This document shows positions 17,020 through 25,815 of a DNA stretch of 60,812 nucleotides, piece by piece (position 1 is the stretch's first letter; each line of letters opens with the position of its first letter). The DNA is from an uncultured Bacteroidales bacterium (GTDB taxonomy: Bacteria; Bacteroidota; Bacteroidia; Bacteroidales; Paludibacteraceae), in contig CACZOA010000035.1 of NCBI GenBank assembly GCA_902782665.1, forward strand, positions 1 to 60,812, read 5' to 3'. The translations under genes and the position numbers were made by a program. The notes below the pieces were generated by a model, which ran no database searches, had not been told where the DNA came from, and saw only the letters and a list, made by a program, of their open reading frames with translations.

Positions 17020-17967
17020 ATGAAAATTAATTTATTATCCATTGTGTTTATGCTGATATTGCTGATTGGGTGTTCCGGAAAAAGCAGAGTAGACACAACG
17101 CAGAAGAAAGAATATAAATATGAGACTACAAAAGAGGAAGAGGAAGCTATAAATTTGTATTATCGTGCTTATAATGTATGGATGGGACCTCCTGAGATGA
17201 AGACGTTGATGGAAGCTCAAGTTATGTTTGATTCTGCATACAGCATGTTGGGTGACAAAATGAATCCTGACGCATTTATGTATATGCTTATGACAAACAG
17301 TGATTTGGAGGATTATGAAAAGTGCATAAGCTTGGTGCAAAATAGAGATGACAGTCTGTTTTATTTCCCATTTGAAAAACAAATGTTCACGTCGATGTAT
17401 AAAGCAAAAAATAGTCTTCTGAATGGTGATACACTAGGCTATGATAAGCATTATGCTGAAGCTGGCATGTGTGTATGGGATAATTTCAAAAAGTATGACG
17501 ATAAGAGTGTTTTGTTGATGTTATTTAAGCTTCGCAGATACTTTCATGACAAGGAAGCGATGATAGCGGATATGGATTCATTAGGAAAGTATGCAATTAT
17601 AGAAGATAGTGTGTTACGAGGATTTGGTTGCTTAGATTATATTTATGATTACACTATAAAGGACGAAGCCATATATAGAGGTGAACTCTATTTGGCAAAG
17701 GGAGACTCTATAGGAATGCGTAGGCAATATGATATCGCAATTGCTTATGTAAAAGAGCAGTTCCGAAAAAATCCTGGATATAAGGAATTAGAAGATTGGT
17801 GTACTGTGAAGACAGATTGTTTTAACAGAGAAAATGTAAGGTCTTTTTTTGATGATTTGGATTCTATACAAAAATTAAAGGTGTTGCCAGATAGTGAGAT
17901 CGACTATTTTAGAGAAAGAAGTCAGTATTTATTGGAATTCCGTTTACAAGAAGAAAGGGGAGAATAG
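17020..17967 (+). CDS. Lipoprotein of unknown function, helical repeat-like
   Basis: A 315-residue protein starting MKINLLSIVFMLILLIGCSG, where the lipobox LIGC puts the lipidated cysteine at about residue 18. The rest is alpha-helical, with spaced aromatic and Ala/Leu residues that suggest degenerate TPR-like repeats (for example EEEEAINLYYRAYNVW and EAQVMFDSAYSMLG). No catalytic motif was recognised. Start at the ATG at 17020 rather than the GTG at 16996, since this gives a clean signal peptide. The next gene starts three bases after its TAG stop, so the two are co-expressed. Codon use is less biased than in asnB. Confidence 0.7.
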   Translation: MKINLLSIVFMLILLIGCSGKSRVDTTQKKEYKYETTKEEEEAINLYYRAYNVWMGPPEMKTLMEAQVMFDSAYSMLGDKMNPDAFMYMLMTNSDLEDYEKCISLVQNRDDSLFYFPFEKQMFTSMYKAKNSLLNGDTLGYDKHYAEAGMCVWDNFKKYDDKSVLLMLFKLRRYFHDKEAMIADMDSLGKYAIIEDSVLRGFGCLDYIYDYTIKDEAIYRGELYLAKGDSIGMRRQYDIAIAYVKEQFRKNPGYKELEDWCTVKTDCFNRENVRSFFDDLDSIQKLKVLPDSEIDYFRERSQYLLEFRLQEERGE

Positions 17968-17970
17968 GAT

Positions 17971-18507
17971 ATGAAAATATTTTGTTTGTTGATCGCATTA
18001 ATGTCAATGACCGTGTCGGCACAAAACCATTTTGATGGTTTTGTCAAGAAATTGGATGTGGCCTACACTTGTGTGTCTAATCCAGCTCCAGATGATTTTA
18101 GACCTGCTTTTTTAAGTAAAGAATATAGAGCAGGACATGACATGTATAAACTAAAATCAAAGGCATTATACAAGAATATTTATGGTCAGAAGAGCTATTT
18201 GCAATATTTCCTAAGCTATTATTTGTTTAATGACACTGCTGACTGCAAGCAGGCAGTCGAAAGATTCTTTTCAGTTGAAAGACTGGAAGGATTAAAGTAT
18301 ATGGTAGACGGTGGGGTTAAGACTCCTCCTATGGTAATGATATTCAACAGCAAGAGCATTTATTGTGTGTATGGAGCATGCGAAACCGAGATGGAATCTT
18401 GGGGAAACTTAAAAAAGACGTTTATTGCAGAATATGCAGACGATAATGCGACGTTACTGATTGCAAAATGTGGATTCGTAAAGTGGGAGAAATATAGGAA
18501 ACAGTAG
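17971..18507 (+). CDS. Exported protein of unknown function
   Basis: A 178-residue protein with a signal peptide ending near VSAQN (about residue 18). The mature part has mixed helices and strands, and five or more cysteines that could form disulphides (CVSN, ADCKQ, YCVYGACE, AKCGF). No family was recognised. It starts three bases downstream of the lipoprotein gene at 17020-17967, so a joint role in the envelope is likely; the nature of that role is not visible. Confidence 0.65.
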   Translation: MKIFCLLIALMSMTVSAQNHFDGFVKKLDVAYTCVSNPAPDDFRPAFLSKEYRAGHDMYKLKSKALYKNIYGQKSYLQYFLSYYLFNDTADCKQAVERFFSVERLEGLKYMVDGGVKTPPMVMIFNSKSIYCVYGACETEMESWGNLKKTFIAEYADDNATLLIAKCGFVKWEKYRKQ

Positions 18508-18846
18508 GGGTGGTGTTTAAAAATGTAAAATCAATTTTTTAGTTACATGATTTTAAACAGAAAACAGCATATATTTTGATATGCTTGGAAAACCAACAAA
18601 CTAGTTTGTTATAGAAAACCCATAACGGGATAAAACAAACAATAGAAAATCATGTTTTTTATGTTTTGTTTTCAGCGTTGGGCTGTTTTCAATGTCATTT
18701 ATGACATATTTTCCTGCACCAACAACGGAGTTGTTTTTATATAGGTGCGTTTTCTGTTAACCTTATTTTTTCGGAACGTGAATCACACGCATTAATAACA
18801 AAAATAAAAACTCTTTGTAAATTGCGTTTTGATACAACATCTTTTT
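18508..18846. other. Spacer between convergent genes with small palindromes
   Basis: No gene was seen in about 340 bases. Two palindromes stand out: AGCATAT...ATATGCT (18566-18572 / 18579-18585), and TGTCAT-TT-ATGACA (18693-18706), which is the shape of a regulator operator although no promoter was recognised next to it. Confidence 0.35.
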
Positions 18847-19191
18847 TCATTTCTCATTCAACCGATTTCCCAATTCCCTCAATGTTATTGGAATCTGTTT
18901 CTTCAATTTCTTGCCTTTCTTGGTTTGTACGAATAGTAAGTATATACAGTTGCAATTAGCATCCGCATATTTTATAACTTCCAATTTCTTTGGAGATATC
19001 TTTGATAGAACGGTATCCACTTTTCCCCCCTCGATTAAGGATCCGTCAACGACATAATAATCTATTTTGTGATTGCCATATATATTTAAGCATGGACACG
19101 AAGTATCGGCAGTACTATACGCTTTCTTTGTCCGGCTAAATGCGATACTCGAAAAGACAATTAGGAAGAAAGCAAGAAAAAGTTTTTTCAT
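18847..19191 (-). CDS. Exported TonB-plug-like miniprotein
   Basis: A 114-residue exported protein with a signal peptide of about 19 residues. The body reads like an isolated TonB-receptor plug fold: YYVVDGSLIEGG, then ISPKKLEVIKYADANCNCIY, then LLFVQTKKGKKLKKQIPITL; plugs normally read y-v-i-DG...I-e-s-i-e-v-l-K...G-v-i-l-i-T-T-K-k-G. It has no barrel, so it cannot be a receptor by itself. It is the last gene of a six-gene leftward operon, 19 bases after the LRR-barrel gene, and its C-terminal half is clearly paralogous to 21218-21682. Family assignment is by pattern only. Confidence 0.6.
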   Translation of the reverse strand: MKKLFLAFFLIVFSSIAFSRTKKAYSTADTSCPCLNIYGNHKIDYYVVDGSLIEGGKVDTVLSKISPKKLEVIKYADANCNCIYLLFVQTKKGKKLKKQIPITLRELGNRLNEK

Positions 19192-19210
19192 TTACTTATT
19201 TGATGAAAGA

Positions 19211-21217
19211 TTAATTCAGCTGTGGCAGGCTTAAATCTGTCAAATTACCGCCTGAAATGCCGAGATAGAACGTGTGGTAAGAATTTTTGCTATTTACGTT
19301 TGGAATGAAGTCGACGAGATCTTTTGTATATCTGTAGCCAATACTAAATACAAGGAAACAGTAGTCAATTCCGAGATAGAAGCCTGGCTGAAAACGTTTT
19401 GCATTCATGTCGAAATAGTTCACATTATCGGATCCTTCGACATACGATTTTGCCACAAAATTGAAACGCATGTTGAATCCTGCATAGCCTGACAGAGCTG
19501 TCGCACGATCTCCGGCAGGTGTTGTGACACCTACGTTAAGCGGAATGCAACCTGTGAATATTTTATCTGTACATTTAATCTTTTTATTGTCTGTCTCTAG
19601 ATTGTAGTCGGAATGTAAATAGCTAAGGTCTATACCACTTTGCACTAACAGTGGACTATCATCTTCAGGAATACGAAATGCAATTAACCTGTTAACGCTT
19701 ATGCCTTGAACGGATTTAGTTAAGTATTCAGGTGAGGATTTACATTTGCCTATTTGTAAACTGAATATAGAATTGTCCTCCCATATGTCGTGAAAAAAAT
19801 TGTAACCGAATGTACCTTCCTCGATTTTTGCTTTTTGGGGAATATTTCGTTTTGATAGCTTCGGACAATTCTCGAATGCGTACTTTTTTATGTAGAATTG
19901 ATTTGAAGGCCATCTGACTTTCTTTAGTGATGAACAGTCGGAAAACGCATGATGATCGATTTCTGTCACTGTATTAGGGATATCAATGCTGTCTAATGCA
20001 CTACATCCGGAAAACATAAAACTTGGAATCCTAGTCATAGAATCTGGCAGATGTATTTTTTTCAAATGTGTGCAATTGCTGAAGATGTGACTTTTGTCTA
20101 AGAATAGAACAGAATTAGGGATAACAATTTCCCCGATGGATTCACAATTCTCAAATGCATGTTTCCCAATATGTTCTAATCCTTCAGGCAAGACAATCCT
20201 CTTGAGAGATTTGCAATTTCGGAATGTGGCGTCGTCAATACGCTTTAATCCTGCAGGAAAACTTATTTCATCGAGAGCTTTGCAATCCTCGAATGCGTTT
20301 TTGCTAATATATTTCAAGCCTTCTGGAAGAACAGCTTTTTTGAGAGATTTGCAATCTTTGAATGCGTTGATGCCTATTCTCTCTAATCCTTCTGGAAGAA
20401 TAATCTCCTTTAAATTATGGCAATTTTTGAAAGCACCGTCATCTATTCTCTTTACTCCCTTGGGGATGATCACTGTGTCACAATAGAATTGATTTGTCCA
20501 GCCTTTGCATACGGTGCCACTATCACTGAGAAGCAATAAATTTAGGGAAGTACATTCTTTTAATGCATGATTATGAATCACGCAGTTTTGAGGAATGTTT
20601 ATTTTTTTCAGATTAGGACAATCATAAAATGCTTCGTATTTGATTTCTTTCAAACTTTCAGGAAGAACGACCTCAATTATTCTATTGTTGTTGGAAAATG
20701 CATATTTGTCAATAGTGACAACACCTTCATTAATGACCAGTTTGGAAGGACATGAATCCTCGATTCCGACCCAATCATAGCATGTACGACCATTGTTGTA
20801 GTAAATAATTTTGTTGAGTTTGCTATTGTTGAAGGCATCATCTCCTATTTTTTCCACTGAGGCTGGAATATAGATATCACTTAACGAATCACAATCATAA
20901 AATGCCATTGAACCTATTGTGACAACAGAATCTGGAAGATGAACGTTTTTAAGTGAGTGGCAGGAGTAAAATGCTTTGTGACCAATTTTTTTTAAGGAAT
21001 TAGGAAGAACAACGGTTGTAAAATGCATAGTGGCGTCAATGTCTCTATATTCCAACTCTTTGATCCCTTCATTAACGATAAGTGTGTCTCCTTTGATTGT
21101 GTAAATATCACTATTGGCTTTTGCGGATAAACACAATAAGGAGATAAAGAGAAAAAGTAGAAAAATTCTCTTTGATGGTATGATTTTTGTTAATGCCATA
21201 TATCTTGGTTCATTCAT
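19211..21217 (-). CDS. BspA-type LRR protein fused to a small outer-membrane barrel
   Basis: A 668-residue protein. After a signal peptide (cleavage near LSAKANS, about residue 35), residues 50-460 form about 15 BspA/TpLRR repeats of 23 residues (LPEGLERIGINAFKDCKSLK type). Two repeats are broken by a cysteine-containing insert (NNGRTCYDWVGIEDSC and SDSGTVCKGWTNQFYC). The last 200 residues (from about 470) are strand-rich with GYAGFNMRFNFVAKS, FQPGFYLGIDYCFLVFSIGY and YHTFYLGISGG, as in small outer-membrane barrels. BspA LRRs usually mediate binding to host or neighbour surfaces. The start abuts the stop of the upstream gene; an alternative ATG six codons on (21199) gives a shorter signal peptide. 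The fusion is unusual. Confidence 0.75.
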   Translation of the reverse strand: MNEPRYMALTKIIPSKRIFLLFLFISLLCLSAKANSDIYTIKGDTLIVNEGIKELEYRDIDATMHFTTVVLPNSLKKIGHKAFYSCHSLKNVHLPDSVVTIGSMAFYDCDSLSDIYIPASVEKIGDDAFNNSKLNKIIYYNNGRTCYDWVGIEDSCPSKLVINEGVVTIDKYAFSNNNRIIEVVLPESLKEIKYEAFYDCPNLKKINIPQNCVIHNHALKECTSLNLLLLSDSGTVCKGWTNQFYCDTVIIPKGVKRIDDGAFKNCHNLKEIILPEGLERIGINAFKDCKSLKKAVLPEGLKYISKNAFEDCKALDEISFPAGLKRIDDATFRNCKSLKRIVLPEGLEHIGKHAFENCESIGEIVIPNSVLFLDKSHIFSNCTHLKKIHLPDSMTRIPSFMFSGCSALDSIDIPNTVTEIDHHAFSDCSSLKKVRWPSNQFYIKKYAFENCPKLSKRNIPQKAKIEEGTFGYNFFHDIWEDNSIFSLQIGKCKSSPEYLTKSVQGISVNRLIAFRIPEDDSPLLVQSGIDLSYLHSDYNLETDNKKIKCTDKIFTGCIPLNVGVTTPAGDRATALSGYAGFNMRFNFVAKSYVEGSDNVNYFDMNAKRFQPGFYLGIDYCFLVFSIGYRYTKDLVDFIPNVNSKNSYHTFYLGISGGNLTDLSLPQLN

Positions 21218-21682
21218 TTACCTTTTTTCTATGTTTACCTTATAATCAGATATCCCAAGATCTTTCATCGTTATAGGAATCTGTTTGGATAGACGGGATC
21301 CTTTCTTTGTCCTGATAAAAACATAGTCACAGTATGTATTTGTTGATACGATTTTCATATCTTTTATGTCGTTGATATTTAGATTAATAAATCTTTTTTC
21401 ATCTATAATCATTCCATCTAATACAAAAAGAAAATTCCCTTCTTTTAGACCCGTCGTTTTTATAGCATGTGGGCATCCGATGCGACTTTTCATAGCCTCG
21501 TCAACACTAATTTCATCCAATTCTTTTAGATCAGTCGTTTTTATAGAAGGTTGAGGTGGACCTCCGATGCGACTTTTCAAAGCCTCGTCAACACTTATTT
21601 CATCTGGAGCTTCTTCCTGTTCTTTCGCAAAAGCGGAAAGTGAAGAGATTAGCAGCAGAACTATCAGAAAAAGTTTTTTCAT
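21218..21682 (-). CDS. Exported TonB-plug-like protein with internal duplication
   Basis: A 154-residue exported protein, starting MKKLFLIVLLLISSLSAFAK. Residues about 20-80 hold a tandem duplication: DEISVDEALKSRIGGP...IKTTDLKEL then DEISVDEAMKSRIGCP...IKTTGLKEG. The C-terminal half is plug-like (FVLDGMIIDEKRF, NINDIKDMKIVSTN, YVFIRTKKGSRLSKQIPITM) and aligns with 18847-19191. Two upstream in-frame ATGs exist, but this start gives a normal signal peptide and a 20-base gap from the GDYXXLXY gene. The stop abuts the start of the LRR-barrel gene. Function unknown; an adaptor or lid for the neighbouring barrel protein is possible. Confidence 0.65.
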   Translation of the reverse strand: MKKLFLIVLLLISSLSAFAKEQEEAPDEISVDEALKSRIGGPPQPSIKTTDLKELDEISVDEAMKSRIGCPHAIKTTGLKEGNFLFVLDGMIIDEKRFINLNINDIKDMKIVSTNTYCDYVFIRTKKGSRLSKQIPITMKDLGISDYKVNIEKR

Positions 21683-21702
21683 AGGAAATGGCGGAATATA
21701 TT

Positions 21703-22422
21703 TCATTTTATCAATTGCTTGTCTTCCCCACATAATCCCACAAGATTACATGTGCCGATCAATCCTCCTTTTGTCGCAACTTTGAACATGCCATATCGTG
21801 CGTGGGCATATTTATCTCCCGTGCCTTCCTGGAAGAAATAGCTGTCGCTTCCGAAATAGACGTATTTCTCCCATGTACTTTTGCCTATTTCGTAGCGAAG
21901 AAGTATTTCGTTCTTCTGTAGATCGTCCGCTGAATTGGTTAGTCGCACATAATGGGCTACTCTGTCTTTGTCTAAACGTACCACACAGTATTTGTATACG
22001 TTGTAATCTTGGTACGGATTTTCTTCTGTAACCGCTACAGCTATGTCTTCATTATCATTTTCTTCTACGGTCACAGAGTCATCCTCAACCACTTCTACAA
22101 TTTCATCTTCATTATTGACCGCAGTCGTATCCTCATCATTAATCGCAGTAATATCTACATAGACGGCAATACTGTCAGTCGCAAATTCTTCTGTAACCAC
22201 ATTACTAAATCTCTCTTTTCCACGTCTCACGTCGTCGCCCAGACTGAAACGCAATGCCATGTAGTCGCCCTGCATTAGAGAACGAGGGTCGACGGGGCGA
22301 AGTTTCAGCAAAACTATTTCTCCGTCGTTGAGCACGCTTTCGTTTTTTATGATATTGAAGAAAAAGAATCCTAAAACCAACAACATGTTGGCTGAAATGA
22401 TATATAATTTCAATTTGCTCAT
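21703..22422 (-). CDS. GDYXXLXY domain membrane protein
   Basis: A 239-residue protein with one N-terminal membrane helix (about 7-24) and an exposed domain carrying LKLRPVDPRSLMQGDYMALRF, the motif that names the GDYXXLXY family. An acidic stretch (about 85-130, rich in Glu/Asp/Val) interrupts the domain and is unusual. The family normally sits beside DUF4401 and DUF2157 membrane proteins, as here; the gene overlaps the DUF4401 gene by four bases. The biochemical role of this trio is not established. Confidence 0.82.
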   Translation of the reverse strand: MSKLKLYIISANMLLVLGFFFFNIIKNESVLNDGEIVLLKLRPVDPRSLMQGDYMALRFSLGDDVRRGKERFSNVVTEEFATDSIAVYVDITAINDEDTTAVNNEDEIVEVVEDDSVTVEENDNEDIAVAVTEENPYQDYNVYKYCVVRLDKDRVAHYVRLTNSADDLQKNEILLRYEIGKSTWEKYVYFGSDSYFFQEGTGDKYAHARYGMFKVATKGGLIGTCNLVGLCGEDKQLIK

Positions 22423-23438
22423 TTTGCCAATTTTTTAATGAAATAGAATAAAGATATGAAGACGATGCCACTTGCCATCAGCAGGTAGGATTTATAAATC
22501 AACGTGATGTTCAAATCATAGTAGAATATGCTAAGCGCATAAATCATGAAAAGACCGCAGATGGCCACGCCGAAATAGTCCAAAACTGTGTATGTAAGAA
22601 CAAGCCCTAACGTCGCAAGAGCCATCTCTGGTGAGATACAAGAAGCGACGCAACCTAAGAAGATTAGTCCAATGCTCCAGGCAAATTTTTGAGTGTCTTT
22701 CACCTGTTTTGACAATAGCTTATATGCCACCACAAATGTGAATGTCGCACAGATTATAGATCCTACTATACCGTTAGAGACAAAAAAATCAGTTTTTAAT
22801 AGAGTCTCCATGTAGCCGATTGTGGCAGAGGTACGCGCATAACCTATGGCTGTCACTACTGTACAAAAGCGAATTGTCGGGATATATTGTGCGTAGATGT
22901 TCTCTTTGTCGAACTTATCCGCATCATACATAATGGTAAGTCCATATACCGCAAGAAGGATGACAGCATAAAAAAAGAAAATATAATGAATAAATATAGA
23001 GTGATCAATATGCTTTAAGTCTATGAAAACAAGTGGAATAAGTGCAAAAATAGCAAGCAGAAAAATTTGTCTCATAAGATGATTGCGACAAAAAATCCAT
23101 GCTATTGCCAGGACAAGGATGTTTAAGAAAATTATTGCTTCGATATTATCTATTTCGAGAAGGCCAATGTTTATAAGAAATATACCGATAAGACACAGAG
23201 GGTAAGCAACTGAAAGAATAAATTTTTCACTGTCAATCACCCTTGTCAAATAAATGGCACCAGCTGTCATACATATTCCAAAGCAGGTGATAACGCTTTC
23301 ATCCGCATTCTTAAACAGTAGGGCAAAGAATCCAAGCATTGTGCTCATTGTTATTAGCCCACCGAAAAAGAAAAGTATTTTAAGAGGCCATGTCAGTTTT
23401 GTGCCTTCTGTAAAATCGATTTTATCTGTAAATTCCAT
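22419..23438 (-). CDS. DUF4401-type polytopic membrane protein
   Basis: A 339-residue protein with roughly ten predicted membrane segments, starting with WPLKILFFFGGLITMSTMLGF. It is assigned to the DUF4401 type by its position between a DUF2157 gene (21-base gap) and a GDYXXLXY gene (four-base overlap) and by its overall pattern; I saw no catalytic residues. The trio presumably forms an inner-membrane complex, as an inference from conserved gene order. Confidence 0.75.
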   Translation of the reverse strand: MEFTDKIDFTEGTKLTWPLKILFFFGGLITMSTMLGFFALLFKNADESVITCFGICMTAGAIYLTRVIDSEKFILSVAYPLCLIGIFLINIGLLEIDNIEAIIFLNILVLAIAWIFCRNHLMRQIFLLAIFALIPLVFIDLKHIDHSIFIHYIFFFYAVILLAVYGLTIMYDADKFDKENIYAQYIPTIRFCTVVTAIGYARTSATIGYMETLLKTDFFVSNGIVGSIICATFTFVVAYKLLSKQVKDTQKFAWSIGLIFLGCVASCISPEMALATLGLVLTYTVLDYFGVAICGLFMIYALSIFYYDLNITLIYKSYLLMASGIVFISLFYFIKKLAK

Positions 23439-23459
23439 AATATTCTTTTTTGAAAATTC

Positions 23460-24392
23460 CTATTCGTCAATATGATTCTCAGTGACATCTTGAAACTCTT
23501 TGTTTAGGGTCTCAGATTCCCATTCTTTCTTTTTGTCGATGATATGTTTACCCAAGAAGTAAATGCCTGCCATGAAAGGAAGCGTAATGAGAATCATAGA
23601 TTCAAAATCATCTATTATTTTGATGAATAATTCGTATACCAACACTAGAATACCTGTGCAAAATATAGAGTAAGTTGCCAGATTTTTCTTTAGCAGGGAG
23701 TATATACATGAAAGTGCGTACACCACAATACTGACTAATAAACCCAACACACCTACATATTTGTCACTTCTTTCAAAGATGAAAATGGATACCTCTATCA
23801 CAGCAAGAATAGATAATATGCAAACAAACAATGTCATGAACCATTTTGGAGCAACGCTTTTGTTCGGAATAAATTTTGGAGAAAATTCAAAAAATGCCGT
23901 GACGACGGTAAGAATCACCAAATAGTCGGTGAGAGCAAAATCGACAGAAGGATGCAATCCGTAGGGAAGCAGGATCAAACCTATAAAGAAAATCCACAAC
24001 GGATAGAAATCTGCCACCGCCACCCAAACGACAATGCACAATGCCCAACTTAAAAATAGCAGATAACTATCTGCACCAGTCTGATACACCTGACCATACA
24101 CTGCTAAGAAAGCCCCAACTAGTATACACATCGCGAAAATGGTGATGTTGCGTACCCAGTCTCGCATCGGCACTTTCATTACGGCGACGAAGGTCGCTAA
24201 TAGAAGTCCCAATACAACACCCATCTTTGCGAAGCGATGTAGTCCATCCCAGTTGTATGCAAAGAAGAATATGATACCACTTAATAGGAATCCAGCTCCA
24301 AGTGTGAGCGTCAAAATTTCCGAGAATTTCAGCCATTTCTGACCGTCGGCCCTTTTTATAGATGGCGAATTAATCGCACTATTATCTTCCAT
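23460..24392 (-). CDS. DUF2157-type polytopic membrane protein
   Basis: A 310-residue inner-membrane protein with about nine hydrophobic segments. It begins with a soluble stretch, then FSEILTLTLGAGFLLSGIIFFFAYNW, typical of DUF2157 proteins, and contains LAVYGQVYQTGADSYLLFL, a feature I associate with this family. It is the first gene of the six-gene leftward operon, behind a -7 box at 24422-24429. A second DUF2157-type gene lies at 39879-41150 in this window. Confidence 0.78.
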   Translation of the reverse strand: MEDNSAINSPSIKRADGQKWLKFSEILTLTLGAGFLLSGIIFFFAYNWDGLHRFAKMGVVLGLLLATFVAVMKVPMRDWVRNITIFAMCILVGAFLAVYGQVYQTGADSYLLFLSWALCIVVWVAVADFYPLWIFFIGLILLPYGLHPSVDFALTDYLVILTVVTAFFEFSPKFIPNKSVAPKWFMTLFVCILSILAVIEVSIFIFERSDKYVGVLGLLVSIVVYALSCIYSLLKKNLATYSIFCTGILVLVYELFIKIIDDFESMILITLPFMAGIYFLGKHIIDKKKEWESETLNKEFQDVTENHIDE

Positions 24393-24421
24393 ATTTTTGA
24401 ATTTAGATTTGTAAGTTTTGG

Positions 24422-24429
24422 CAAATATA
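24422..24429 (-). promoter_or_regulatory. Bacteroidetes -7 box for the six-gene envelope operon
   Basis: The minus strand reads TATATTTG, matching TAnnTTTG, 30 bases upstream of the DUF2157 start codon. No internal promoter is obvious in the tightly packed genes that follow. Confidence 0.55.
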
Positions 24430-24547
24430 TGGAAATGCGAGTCTAATGATTAATTTATTAGCGGATATATTCCTCTGATTTGTAAATATTTCTTAAACGC
24501 CATAACCAGGTTTTAGAGGATGAAAAATGATAATAATTCGAAAAAAT

Positions 24548-24575
24548 AGAGCAGATTCATTGTTGAACCTGCTCT
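24548..24575 (-). terminator. Terminator after the TPR gene
   Basis: Arms 24548-24559 and 24564-24575 pair at 11 of 12 positions around a four-base loop, with a T-rich tail on the minus strand, 40 bases past the stop of the gene at 24616-25761. Confidence 0.75.
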
Positions 24576-24615
24576 TTATAATTATCATTATCTTGCTAAT
24601 TAAGACATTGAAGAC

Positions 24616-25761
24616 TTATTTCTGTTCTTCAGAAGACTTGTCGCCACCAATTATGATGGTGGAAGATTTGTTATCTTTCCCTATGAGAGATGCGGACCCG
24701 ACTTTCAATTTGTCATCAATTATCTTATTGGCAAATTTCATCCATTTTTTATATGATGTTTTTTCCAATTCGCTGAATGTGTCCCAATATGTTCTGAACC
24801 CATCCTTGCTTAATGTCGCCATTACAGCCATCTGTGATTTATATTTACCTGTAATATCAAAGAAATATTCAACGCGAATGTTGTATTTCCATTCATAGGT
24901 TTGATTATCATAAACTCTAAATTCGTATTGAACTTTCATACTTCCTGCGTCTTTAGGGTCAAAATATTCAAAAACCTGAACAATTACGTTAGAATGATTA
25001 TATTCGTCAATACATATAGTTTTGTCTTCAATCTTCTGTTTGTCATGTAGCTTAAAAGCAATCTTTTTGTATTTTTCCCCTTTGTCGTATATAGAAAGCG
25101 AATTATATATTTTTGTCACAAAAGCGATAGTACTGTAGTCTGATTCTCCCATGTCTTTTATCATGGCGTTGACAGCTTTGTTTATAGAGGATTTTTCTGT
25201 ATTCTGGACAATCATTGAATGAGCTAGGAAACGATGCTCATAATCCACATTTTTCAATTTTAGGATTTTCTCGCATGTTGTTATGGAATTTGGTATATCT
25301 TTCATGTATTTATGATAGATATTGGCTTTGTGAAGATAAAAAGTTGGATTGTCAGGATATTTTTCTATTCCTCCATCGATTACTTTCATCGCTTCATCAA
25401 ATCGGGACATTGATGCCAAAATATAGCTTTGTGTAATGATGGCATCTATATTCGACGGTTCGAATTTCAATCCTTTGGTATTGACTGATAGAGCTTCTTC
25501 ATAACGTCCTATATTCAACAATAATTCAGCTTTGCTTACATAAGCATCCGTAAGAGTAGTGTCAAGCATAATTATTTTGTCGTAGCAAATTAATGCACTA
25601 TCCACTTGTTGCTTCTTCAAGTAAGCGTTTGCTTGACCTAAATATTCTTTTGCCAGAGTTGTATCTGCTGTGGCTTTGATTGGTTCGGTGTTTGCAATCA
25701 CAGACATACAATTCAATAATGTTCCTAATAATAGAAATCCGATTTTTTTGCTTATCCCCAT
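24616..25761 (-). CDS. Exported TPR-repeat protein
   Basis: A 381-residue exported protein. A signal peptide (about 1-23) is followed by four or five tetratricopeptide repeats (about 30-190), for example AKEYLGQANAYLKKQQVDSALICYDKII, given here in pieces: AKEYLGQANAYLKKQ, DSALICYDKI, AYVSKAELLLNIGRYEEAL, NIDAIITQSYILASM. The C-terminal 180 residues are strand-rich (YEFRVYDNQTYEWKYNIRVE, YKSQMAVMATLSKDG) and of no recognised family. It is a single-gene unit with its own promoter box and terminator. TPRs suggest protein-protein contact; partners are unknown. Confidence 0.75.
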   Translation of the reverse strand: MGISKKIGFLLLGTLLNCMSVIANTEPIKATADTTLAKEYLGQANAYLKKQQVDSALICYDKIIMLDTTLTDAYVSKAELLLNIGRYEEALSVNTKGLKFEPSNIDAIITQSYILASMSRFDEAMKVIDGGIEKYPDNPTFYLHKANIYHKYMKDIPNSITTCEKILKLKNVDYEHRFLAHSMIVQNTEKSSINKAVNAMIKDMGESDYSTIAFVTKIYNSLSIYDKGEKYKKIAFKLHDKQKIEDKTICIDEYNHSNVIVQVFEYFDPKDAGSMKVQYEFRVYDNQTYEWKYNIRVEYFFDITGKYKSQMAVMATLSKDGFRTYWDTFSELEKTSYKKWMKFANKIIDDKLKVGSASLIGKDNKSSTIIIGGDKSSEEQK

Positions 25762-25807
25762 AGTTTGGACAATTTAATTTTGTGTCTTTAATCTTTCATG
25801 TTTCTTG

Positions 25808-25815
25808 CAAATATA
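25808..25815 (-). promoter_or_regulatory. Bacteroidetes -7 box for the TPR gene
   Basis: The minus strand reads TATATTTG, a TAnnTTTG match 47 bases upstream of the start codon at 25761. Confidence 0.5.
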
